A stretch of DNA of 64,000 bases from Litoribrevibacter euphylliae (GTDB taxonomy: Bacteria; Pseudomonadota; Gammaproteobacteria; Pseudomonadales; Litoribrevibacteraceae). A program made the translations under genes and the position numbers. Of this stretch, positions 33,541 to 40,044 are shown in pieces. Where the stretch lies: the NCBI RefSeq assembly GCF_042646085.1, contig NZ_JBHRSZ010000004.1, positions 682,001 through 746,000 of the forward strand, given 5' to 3'. The notes beneath the pieces are model-generated. The model worked only from the letters and a program-made list of their open reading frames with translations, searched no databases and had not been told where the DNA came from. Position 1 is the stretch's first letter. Every line of letters starts with the position of its first letter.

Positions 33541-33688
33541 GTCCGGAAAACGAATTGGATATTGAGAGAACCGCACCCACATGATGCTCAATGGTGTCCG
33601 AAGCGCTCTTGGATATTGAGAGAACCGCACCCGCTCTATGTTGGAATGGTGTCCGAAGCGCCTCTTGGATATTGAGAGAATCGCGGGA
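33541..33688 (+). repeat. Three tandem copies of a ~55-bp repeat
   Basis: GTCCG...TTGGATATTGAGAGAA occurs with the TTGGATATTGAGAGAA blocks at 33555, 33609 and 33665 (spacing 54 and 56 bp). Copies 1 and 2 share the extension CCGCACCC; copies 2 and 3 share GGTGTCCGAAGCGC. It is in a non-coding region. Confidence 0.8.
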
Positions 33689-33865
33689 GGCCGAGAACAT
33701 CGCGGGTCCCATTCGCGTTTCGCGGGTGTGTGGGTAGTATTCTATGTATATTTCAGGTCGTTTCTCCCAGTACGGAAACAGTCCACTTCATGACGCCAGA
33801 AGAGGTCTTCTGGGGGAAGTCTGCAGAATATAGGGAGGATGTTTTGAGGTTGTTGTTATAGTCGC

Positions 33866-33994
33866 GAGTTATAGAAGAATTATTCGGCCATAGCCGAGAG
33901 TTATGGCAGTAGCTGTTCTGTGTGTCTTTGGGTTCTGGCTTGCACCATAATTCGTAGTTATGACCAGTTTGCCAGCCATTCGTCCGAGTTATGG
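33866..33994 (+). repeat. Four GAGTTATGG-like short repeats
   Basis: GAGTTATAG (33866), GAGTTATGG (33898), GTAGTTATG (33954) and GAGTTATGG (33986), all in the same orientation. Spacings are 32, 56 and 32 bp, roughly multiples of helical turns, as in iterons. Weak individually. Confidence 0.4.
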
Positions 33995-34252
33995 TGGAGC
34001 GTCATGCTGTCCCTGATGATGACAGCGTGGTGTCCGTGGGGCGGGGTCTCTGGCGGTCTGATGTTTTCTGGGGACATCGGGAGGGACATCGGGCGGTGTC
34101 TGGTGGCGTGGGAAGGCCGTGTCTGTTGCACTGGAATAATTGTGTGAATATTATTGGCTGTGTTTTAATTTTTCTATCGGTTGTTTTGTAGTGATAGCTT
34201 TAGGCTATTGCTGGTGGTGACCAGAACCCAAAGATAGAGAGAGAGACAAAAC

Positions 34253-34954
34253 ATGCAAGATATGACACATGAGATAACAAGAGGCATCAAGGCTGGCTTA
34301 CAGGTAAGAATCGTTAAGGATGGCCCTTGGATTGTTGTAGCGGACGTTGACGGAATAGAGCATAAGGTGCGCAAGAAACAGCTTACCGAATTACCGCCCC
34401 AAGCCAAAGACTCTGGTGTGACGGACGAAGAGATTCATATGCCCACGGCGGCGTCTACCGTACGCGACGTCGATACAGAGACCGACCCGCTGGTGTACCA
34501 GCACCCCGACCCATCGGACGTCGCCTCTGGATCACGAGACACCACGACGGCGATGTCGGGCATCGATCACGATCCCGCCGACGACTCGGACGTCGAGCGA
34601 GAGCTAGAGGAAGCAGACGAACAACCCATGAGCATGTCGAACGCGTTCCAAGAGAGACGCGAACTATACAAAGCCACCGACGGATGTGGCGACGAACTGC
34701 AACTGGCGCTCAAAGGCTCGACGCCTGCCGAGGTCGCACAGCTGGCCGCTATTCTGCTGGGACTGCCTCAGCTTGAGCTAGTCAAAAAGTACGCCCACCT
34801 GAACGCGGGACAAGTCAGAATGAACAGCGGGAACCGCATCAGAAGACTGGTGAAGAAGGGAAGCATAACAGTGGAAGACGTCGCCAGAACCCAAAGAGAG
34901 AGCGAGTTCTACGACGAGGACGAAATAGAGGCGCTGTTCAACGAGGGGCTTTAG
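34253..34954 (+). CDS. 233-aa acidic protein of unknown function
   Basis: Begins MQDMTHEITRGIKAGLQVRIVKDGPWIVVADVDGIEHKV (an SH3/KOW-like beta start). Then a long disordered acidic segment rich in Asp/Thr (about 60-120) and a helical C-terminus (LQLALKGSTPAEVAQLAAILLG...YDEDEIEALFNEGL). Ribosome site is GAGAG-rich and weak. The DNA of the acidic middle is unusually rich in GACGTC and CGACG, at higher GC than the genes to its left. It ends overlapping the small membrane gene by 4 bp, convergently. Family not recognised. Confidence 0.55.
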   Translation: MQDMTHEITRGIKAGLQVRIVKDGPWIVVADVDGIEHKVRKKQLTELPPQAKDSGVTDEEIHMPTAASTVRDVDTETDPLVYQHPDPSDVASGSRDTTTAMSGIDHDPADDSDVERELEEADEQPMSMSNAFQERRELYKATDGCGDELQLALKGSTPAEVAQLAAILLGLPQLELVKKYAHLNAGQVRMNSGNRIRRLVKKGSITVEDVARTQRESEFYDEDEIEALFNEGL

Positions 34955-35094
34955 CCTCCCATCAGCCACCTTGCCGCCAGATACGGCACCGCGTCCACAA
35001 ACAATGCGAACGCAAAGAACGCCAGCCCCAACACCACGCCTGCCGCCACCTGCAGGCGTTCTATTATCTTTTCTTTAATATTTCGAATGCTCAT
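34951..35094 (-). CDS. 47-aa single-pass membrane protein
   Basis: Begins MSIRNIKEKIIERL, then a membrane helix VAAGVVLGLAFFAFALFV and a short tail AVPYLAARWLMGG. A strong AAGGAGAA ribosome site sits 8 nt before the ATG at 35094, so I prefer this to a longer 89-aa start. It could be a holin-like or regulatory membrane peptide; too small to assign. Confidence 0.6.
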   Translation of the reverse strand: MSIRNIKEKIIERLQVAAGVVLGLAFFAFALFVDAVPYLAARWLMGG

Positions 35095-35858
35095 TATAGT
35101 TCTCCTTTGCTTGATAGGAGAATTGGACCACGCAGAGACATTGCCCAACAATGCTGAACACCTGTGGAATGGTGCGGCCAAGCCAGAGAGGGCGTGCTCG
35201 ATCTGTGGTGTTTTGTCCACTTCATGGCGCTACAACAGTCTCTCGTTCGGATCGTAAGTCCACCTATGGGATATGTCGAGGAATGCCGCCCGAACGCACC
35301 AAGCCAACTCCCTGGCATGTCGTGCAATATCGCCGAGACGTCTCGGTCCGCTCCGACGCGTCCGACGGTATCGGTCGAGTCGGTCTCCCTTCAACACCCC
35401 CTCCCCAAAAAGTTCTCTCCCCGAACAAAAAAACCGAGACGTCTGGGACGCCCCGTACGTCGATGTGCCGGATGACGGGGGCTGTGGCCATGCCTGTGGA
35501 GTTCTCTCGGCGCGCCCGTGTCGTCTCCGAGACGTCTCGGCGGTGTCGCTGAACTTTTGGTGGGGTTTCTGGGTGTCTCTGGTAGCAATCGTGCGGGACG
35601 TCTCGGTGTGGCGTGTCGGCGCGTCCGGTGCCTTACGGGGAGGTGTTCCCAGACGGGCTTATTCTTGGCTTGGTGGCGTTGGAATATTGTTCTCGGCCAG
35701 CTCTTCTCTTTGGGTTCGGTCTGGAGGACTCTGCTGTTCTGGCCTACCTTTACAACTTCCTCTGCAAAGGCGCTTGTAGCAGCATATCGTGGCGTGGTCT
35801 GATGGAGACATCGACAGCAGCTACACACAGCAGACATCGACAGGAGACAGGAGAAAGC
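35095..35858. other. Region with overlapping spurious frames and palindrome cluster
   Basis: No reading frame here has a convincing start and protein-like composition on either strand; the long open frames follow from the high GC. What stands out is the cluster of GACGTC palindromes (35333-35606) and one CTTTGGGTT motif within a longer repeat (35706-35742). A frame running from about 35613 into the 115-aa gene encodes LFGFGLEDSAVLAYLYNFL, echoing LFGFGMKDSA downstream, so coding in part of it is not excluded. Confidence 0.4.
35333..35606. repeat. Four CCGAGACGTCTCGG-type palindromes
   Basis: Perfect 14-bp palindromes at 35333-35346 and 35527-35540; one-mismatch copy CCGAGACGTCTGGG at 35434-35447; GCGGGACGTCTCGG at 35593-35606. 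Spacings are about 101, 93 and 66 bp in otherwise non-coding DNA. GCGTCCG follows copies 1 and 4. A binding-site array is likely. Confidence 0.7.
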
Positions 35859-36055
35859 ATGAAAGCAATCATGAGAATGGCGCACTACTTAAGAAAGTTT
35901 CTGGTAGGGCATTACCACGCCGTTATGAGCATGGCTTTAAAAGAAGCGCACAAGCGAGCGAAGATTGAAGCAGAAGCAATTGAAGGTGAAGTTATCGAAG
36001 CCAGCCAGCCCCTCTTTGGGTTCGGTATGAAGGACTCTGCCAAGTCCTGTTCTGG
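35706..36055 (+). repeat. Pair of ~40-bp direct repeats starting with CTCTTTGGGTTCGGT
   Basis: Copy 1 is at 35706-35742 and copy 2 at 36012-36055. After CTCTTTGGGTTCGGT both continue as GGACTCTGC and TGTTCTGG; copy 2 has an extra 7 bp (CAAGTCC) in between. Both can be read in the same frame as LFGFG-x-x-DSA. Confidence 0.7.
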
Positions 36056-36206
36056 AGCTGAGCGAGGCAGCAGAAGAAGACGTGATGAAAGCAATGGACG
36101 TTTTATCGACTTCGACCTCGCATCGAGAACGCTCATCGAGCGATGGAATAACGGCCAGCCACTCGCAGCGCACGGACTGGCTGGCCGCAAAGCACCACCC
36201 AGATAA
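35859..36206 (+). CDS. 115-aa protein, basic, possibly composite
   Basis: ATG at 35859 has an excellent AGGAGAAAGC ribosome site. Residues 1-50 (MKAIMRMAHYLRKFLVGHYH..., then ALKEAHKRAKIEAEAIEGEV) look like a genuine helical, basic protein. After the LFGFG repeat the sequence turns into low-quality Arg/Ser-rich residues (GSRRRRDESNG), while the +1 frame then encodes the J-domain-like fragment. The gene may be normal, or a frameshift (natural or programmed) at about 36025-36070 may join it to the J-domain-like frame. Confidence 0.45.
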   Translation: MKAIMRMAHYLRKFLVGHYHAVMSMALKEAHKRAKIEAEAIEGEVIEASQPLFGFGMKDSAKSCSGAERGSRRRRDESNGRFIDFDLASRTLIERWNNGQPLAAHGLAGRKAPPR

Positions 36207-36273
36207 AGGAGGATGCGCAAAGACTTTCGTGAGAATGAGAGAAGCGTACGAGCTGGCAGAGAGCAGGTGTTGA
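36082..36273 (+). CDS. J-domain-like short protein (HPD motif)
   Basis: 63 residues from ATG 36082 (GTG at 36079 also possible). The last 35 residues, TDWLAAKHHPDKGGCAKTFV then RMREAYELAE, match the core of DnaJ J-domains: the HPD tripeptide between helices II and III. Helix I is not obvious, so it is partial or diverged. The frame is open upstream to a TGA near 36028 and overlaps the 115-aa gene out of frame. J-domain proteins recruit DnaK; phages use them in replication or assembly. Confidence 0.4.
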   Translation: MMKAMDVLSTSTSHRERSSSDGITASHSQRTDWLAAKHHPDKGGCAKTFVRMREAYELAESRC

Positions 36274-36391
36274 GGAATTCCGAGAGGCGCAGGCACCGCA
36301 CGAACCCAAGAAAAGGCGCGCATGTCCCGCCAGTCCCGTGTCACGGTGGCCACGACTCTGGCGCGGATGACGCCAAGGGTACATAGGGTAT

Positions 36392-36408
36392 GTGTCGACG
36401 GTCGACAC
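36392..36408. promoter_or_regulatory. GTGTCGAC-G-GTCGACAC palindrome near the right end
   Basis: Perfect 8-bp arms around one base, the longest copy of the element's palindrome family, in the non-coding right end. It could be an operator or a recombination accessory site. Confidence 0.5.
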
Positions 36409-36448
36409 TAAGGTATCTGATGCTCTCTACTCTCTCTTTTCAGGGAGA

Positions 36449-36546
36449 GGGACAAGAAGGACAGAGGGACACGGCGCGGTACGACGGGGGCTGGCAGGAA
36501 GAGCGCATAGGGACAGGAGCGGGACAGGAGCAAGTCTAGCGGGACA
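36449..36546 (+). repeat. Five GGGACA direct repeats, candidate integrase arm sites
   Basis: GGGACA at 36449, 36466, 36510, 36521 and 36541, all in one orientation, plus TGTCCC at 36670. Similar sites occur at the left end (22437-22461). Arm-type sites of tyrosine integrases are short direct repeats placed like this at the element ends. Confidence 0.45.
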
Positions 36547-36726
36547 CCGAGACGCCGTGGAGCAGTCGCACCTAGCAGCCTCTCTCTCTCTGGCTTGGGC
36601 GCAGTCGCTGGTCAGTGTTCACAGAACACCTCAGAACACATGCAACAATTATCACGATGTACCTAAAAATGTCCCTGACGTTATGATGAGGTGTCGACGC
36701 CCGTGATGACGGACACTATGCTGTCA

Positions 36727-36740
36727 TAACCGACGATGGC
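36727..36740. other. Right attachment core (attR)
   Basis: TAACCGACGATGGC, identical to 22306-22319, in the N-terminal part of the interrupted hydrolase gene. Confidence 0.85.
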
Positions 36741-36980
36741 GTAGTTATCATTTGGCCCAAGAAGTTGGGTAATGAAGTCACTGCCTTCGTATTCGCTGAA
36801 GTAAGAATCTCTCCAGGAATCGCGCGCTTCCGATTTGATGTTGCCTTGCGTGCCATGACCATGAACCATGATGTAGCAGTTGTCTGCCGAAGCGTTACCA
36901 CTCAGCAAAGCACCACTGACCACCAATCCGCCCAATAGCGTATGCGTAGCTGCCCTAGATTTGCTCATTAGTTTTTTCAT
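36727..36980 (-). pseudogene. N-terminal part of interrupted secreted hydrolase
   Basis: Encodes a signal peptide (MKKLMSKSRAATHTLLGGL..., cleavage around NASA before DNCY), then YIMVHGHGTQG and LLGPNDNYAIVGYD, matching the intact paralogue. At the att core the frame runs into element DNA and stops after about 15 foreign residues, giving a 99-aa truncated exported peptide. The promoter and the paired TGGCC half-sites upstream remain intact. With 21447-22305 it would form a 370-aa enzyme on excision. Confidence 0.88.
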
Positions 36981-37124
36981 ACTTTGAGTCCTGCATGAGT
37001 TTATTGTTTTTATTGTGCGTCCCAGCAGAGGTGGTCATCCCTTATACCTTTTTTGAAGTGAATCAATAAGATACTCGACCGTCAGGGTATCTTAGGGATG
37101 CCGGTAAAGTGCGCCATAACTGAA

Positions 37125-37152
37125 GCGGCCAGCAAAAAGTCATTTGCGGCCA
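37125..37152 (-). promoter_or_regulatory. Paired TGGCCGC half-sites, candidate AraC-type operator
   Basis: On the minus strand TGGCCGCAAATGAC and TGGCCGCTTCAG form direct repeats 21 bp apart, about 145 bp upstream of the interrupted hydrolase start and between it and the AraC regulator gene. The same arrangement precedes the intact hydrolase. Confidence 0.5.
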
Positions 37153-37189
37153 ATGTGCCGATTATCTCGCTATTTCGATAAGCATGACG

Positions 37190-38296
37190 TTATTTGGGAT
37201 CGTCATTGGCTTTCTTTTTGTAATGATTTGGTGCCATACCAAACCAACGTTTAAAGGCTCGACTGAAGCTGGCGGCGTTCTGATAACCCAGTTCTTCTGC
37301 TAATGACTCAACAGAGATGTCTTTTTTCTGGACTCGTTTCAAGGCAATGCGTTTTCGTTCATTCTCGAACAAGGCTTTAAATGATACGCCATGGTTACTG
37401 AGGTGACGTCTTAAGCTACGCGTGCTCATGAAGAGTTGCTTGCTTAGATTCTCCATGGAAATTTCAGTGAATGGCATGTTTCGAATGGCGACACGGACTT
37501 TTTGAAGAACCCATTCGTCTTTGGTTTCATGCTTCTTGTATTGGCGACAGAGGTTTTCGTTAGTGATCGCAGAGGCTTCGTTCTGAAAGATAATGGGTTG
37601 AGATAAGGTTTCAATAGGAATTAACACGCGATTACTTTCGCAGTTAAACCGTACTGGATTGTTAAAGAAGAGTTCAAACTCATTGGACTTACCGGGGTTA
37701 CCATGGCGGAACTCGATCTCCATCGGGTAATGATTCTGACCTAAGCAAAACTTTCCTAACGAATACAAAACGGACATGTTGTATTCAATGATGTGCGGAA
37801 GAGCATCGCCTAAGGGCGCTTTTTGCTCAATGGTGAAAATGCCATGTTCATCATTAGTTTCTAGGTTGAATTCTAACAACGGAGTCAGTAGATGCTGATA
37901 CTGGACGAGCAGTTGCATGGCCGCCAGAGCGTTCCTGCTGCTCATCGTACGGCACGCCAAAATACCATCGTGGTTGATGAAAGATTGCTTGCCAAGTGTT
38001 AGCGCATAAGTCGCATGTTTGCTGATATTGCGAGCATTCGTTGCCAGTTGAATATAGGCATCCAGGCTAATGTGTTCGTCATGACGAGTAAGTAGTTCGA
38101 GTGAAATTCCCGTGTTGTAGAGAATGTCATCCAGCGAATAGCCTTCCGTGACCAGATACTTAACTAAGGGTTTTATTTGCGCCACAGGTAATTTGTGGGC
38201 TTTCTTAGAGTCTTCACTGCCATTGAGGGCAGGACTCTGTCTCTCCTCGGGAGTGTTTAAATCACTCTTATAAGGAGCAAGCGCAGAGGGTCTCAT
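37190..38296 (-). CDS. AraC-family transcriptional regulator
   Basis: A 368-aa regulator. The N-terminal two-thirds resemble the PF12625 (Arabinose_bd-like) domain seen in OruR/ArgR-type regulators (LVKYLVTEGYSLDDILYNTGI...). The C-terminal 100 residues contain two helix-turn-helices (MENLSKQLFMSTRSLRRHLS and VESLAEELGYQNAASFSRAF) and the family end KRWFGMAPNHYKKK. AAGG lies upstream of the ATG. It sits directly upstream of the interrupted hydrolase on the same strand, with the paired TGGCC sites between, so it probably activates that gene and its intact paralogue. Inducer unknown, perhaps a lipid or fatty-acid product. Confidence 0.88.
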   Translation of the reverse strand: MRPSALAPYKSDLNTPEERQSPALNGSEDSKKAHKLPVAQIKPLVKYLVTEGYSLDDILYNTGISLELLTRHDEHISLDAYIQLATNARNISKHATYALTLGKQSFINHDGILACRTMSSRNALAAMQLLVQYQHLLTPLLEFNLETNDEHGIFTIEQKAPLGDALPHIIEYNMSVLYSLGKFCLGQNHYPMEIEFRHGNPGKSNEFELFFNNPVRFNCESNRVLIPIETLSQPIIFQNEASAITNENLCRQYKKHETKDEWVLQKVRVAIRNMPFTEISMENLSKQLFMSTRSLRRHLSNHGVSFKALFENERKRIALKRVQKKDISVESLAEELGYQNAASFSRAFKRWFGMAPNHYKKKANDDPK

Positions 38297-38518
38297 ACGT
38301 TTTGCCTTCTTATTACTTTTTATAATTATTATTGGGTTACTACAAATAGTTAGGCAGGCGTCAAAGATAGCGCAATTGTGTCGTCAAAAGACACTCTTTT
38401 AAGTAGATCCTGTATGAACGGTTATAAAGATGACCCATAAAGGGGCATCATTACCTTAGGCTTATGGGTATGGTTCTATTGGCTATTATCTAGGGAACCT
38501 CTGAGTAAACGAGGGGGA

Positions 38519-38555
38519 ATCTGGTTGGTAGGGATGCGATCTGTACCAACCAGAT
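38519..38555. repeat. 12-bp stem-loop in the AraC/outer-membrane protein intergenic region
   Basis: ATCTGGTTGGTA and TACCAACCAGAT, perfect 12-bp arms with a 13-nt loop, about 40 bp past the stop of the outer-membrane gene. No T-run, so it is an mRNA 3'-end stem or weak terminator. The rest of the 300-bp gap holds only GGGAACCTCTGAG (about 38494-38506), a motif with a relative at 42296. Confidence 0.55.
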
Positions 38556-38596
38556 AAGGTTGTTGAACCTTGGGATCTAATTACCGCGGAGCTGTA

Positions 38597-39850
38597 TTAA
38601 AACTCATAGAACAGTTTGCTTTGGAAGCCTGAGATGTCTTCAGCACTTGGGCTTCTTACATAGAGTAGGGTTAAGCCCAACGCGTCATCCCGAGTTGAAG
38701 CAAACGCAGGCTTAATGGAAACCCCAAATTCACTGATCTGATCGGCGTACACTTCATCTCCTTTATAACGTGAATCGGTAATGATGTACTCGACGTTAAG
38801 AGGTAACTCCTCAAATATGTTGACTATGGTGTCTACAAAAATACCGTGTTTATAGACGGTATTTTCTTGATCCGGGTCGACTTCGTAATCATCGATTTCT
38901 AATTCCATTGTTTCGTACTGACCAAACATGTTGCCAATACTGATGGAAATTTCTTCATCGATAAATTTGAACGAATTAAAGGTAAATAGACTGGTGATTG
39001 AACCAGATATAATCTGGCCACCATCGTACAGTTCTTCCGATGCGACAACGCCGTACTCTAATACCGGTGTTAAGATCCAGTGGTCATTCACCGGATGTTG
39101 GTAGGATGCACCTAGCCGCGCTTTGTAGGTTTCAGAGCCTTCCTGATCTATATAGCTTATGGGGGCTTTGATGGTTAAGCTTCGTCCTTCGCTAAGGTTA
39201 AAGGAGTAGCTAAGAGGGACATTCCAGACATCCGTGTCCTGACCTGCCTGATCGTATTTTGCGTAGTCGATGCCAATACCTATTTTATTTTCTTCGGTCA
39301 TATCATCTGAGGCCATGGCTATAGCTGCGATATTGGCGGAGGGTTTCTTGTGTCCCGTACCGGAATGAAAGGCATTGTCTACCATCGAATTCATTAAGCT
39401 GGCAGGGTTCCCTGCAACCGGGCTATTAGGGGAAATTTTTATCAGCTCGCGGTTAATTAAGTTGGCAGTTTCTCCGCCTTGTCCTTTCAAATACTCTTCT
39501 AACTGGTCAAGAGCAGTATCGCGATCACCTTGGCCGTCAAAGGTTTCATTGATGTTTAATGAAGGGATCGTGAATTGAAGCACCGTGCTGTTGGTCTGAA
39601 ACACCAGCTGCATCGGCAGACCTCGATAATCCACCGTAGAATTAACAAAGGTGACATTATCGACGTATGCCGGAAACACATCTTGCAGCGATGCTCCTTC
39701 ATATTGAGTAATCATGTCTTCTACAGTGGAAAAACCGAACATTCCTGTACTGTTTCCGACTTGCATATCGATTTGTAATAGTTCATCTGCATGAGCAGAG
39801 AGAGGGAAGAGTGTAGAGAGTAATACTATATAGGCGTTTCTTAGTTTCAT
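38597..39850 (-). CDS. Probable outer-membrane beta-barrel protein
   Basis: A 417-aa exported protein. Signal peptide MKLRNAYIVLLSTLFPLSAHA, an N-terminal globular part (about 22-170) and a C-terminal part of alternating strands (LSYSFNLSEGRSLTIKAP, GASYQHPVNDHWILTPVLEY, GLTLLYVRSP) ending in phenylalanine (KLFYEF), the usual signature for BAM-assembled barrels. I chose ATG 39850 with AAAGGTGA upstream rather than GTG 39859. Transcribed alone. Function unknown; it may be a surface or transport protein. Confidence 0.6.
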   Translation of the reverse strand: MKLRNAYIVLLSTLFPLSAHADELLQIDMQVGNSTGMFGFSTVEDMITQYEGASLQDVFPAYVDNVTFVNSTVDYRGLPMQLVFQTNSTVLQFTIPSLNINETFDGQGDRDTALDQLEEYLKGQGGETANLINRELIKISPNSPVAGNPASLMNSMVDNAFHSGTGHKKPSANIAAIAMASDDMTEENKIGIGIDYAKYDQAGQDTDVWNVPLSYSFNLSEGRSLTIKAPISYIDQEGSETYKARLGASYQHPVNDHWILTPVLEYGVVASEELYDGGQIISGSITSLFTFNSFKFIDEEISISIGNMFGQYETMELEIDDYEVDPDQENTVYKHGIFVDTIVNIFEELPLNVEYIITDSRYKGDEVYADQISEFGVSIKPAFASTRDDALGLTLLYVRSPSAEDISGFQSKLFYEF

Positions 39851-40044
39851 GAGCGTCACCTTTAGAGTCGTTGAGGTAACTATAGAAAATACAAGGCATG
39901 AGCGTGGTTAGGATTTCGGAACACTTAGTTGCTTATTTATTGATCTATTTTTAGTGTTTTCGGCACAAAACCTCACAGTGGGTTAACTATCTTCGCCTAC
40001 ACTGATCGTAAGCCTTTTGTGAGGGATGCAATGGAGATTTTCTG

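Larger units (their letters stand above)
33021..34252. other. Gene-poor, repeat-rich region of the element; candidate origin/packaging region
   Basis: About 1.2 kb without a convincing gene on either strand. It holds a diverged direct repeat (about 30 bp, near 33043-33075 and 33410-33445, sharing GTTCTGGA-ACGAAAGTT), the 55-bp triple repeat at 33541-33688, GAGTTATGG-type repeats at 33866-33994, two GGGACATCGG near 34072 and 34083, and several element-specific short motifs. Clusters of repeats beside a replication-protein gene set are typical of origins and packaging sites; no function is proven. Confidence 0.5.
22306..36740. mobile_element. 14.4-kb integrative element, phage-satellite-like
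   Basis: Bounded by a 14-bp direct repeat inside a host gene that is otherwise intact. It encodes a tyrosine integrase, an AlpA/excisionase-like HTH protein, a prim-pol/helicase, many small genes, a TerS-like HTH protein and a HEPN-motif protein. I recognised no large terminase, portal, capsid, tail or lysis gene and no conjugation gene. Integrase + AlpA + primase-helicase + possible TerS is the profile of phage-inducible chromosomal islands, so a satellite is the best fit; a plasmid-like or incomplete viral element is possible. Its short repeated motifs and its higher-GC right end differ from the surrounding chromosome. Confidence 0.85.

Noticed and set aside
33541..33688. Possible CRISPR array (regular ~55-bp repeats)
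   Set aside because: Only three units, the 'spacers' are largely conserved between copies, and no cas genes are present. It is an ordinary tandem repeat.
35273..35885. Long overlapping open frames on both strands (for example 35273-35779 plus, 35391-35885 minus)
   Set aside because: Composition is Arg/Ser/Pro/Cys-rich with no ribosome sites or family features; open frames are expected in this high-GC stretch.
36681..36726. Last ~15 residues of the truncated hydrolase N-terminal frame
   Set aside because: These codons are element DNA read by chance past the att core, not part of a real gene.
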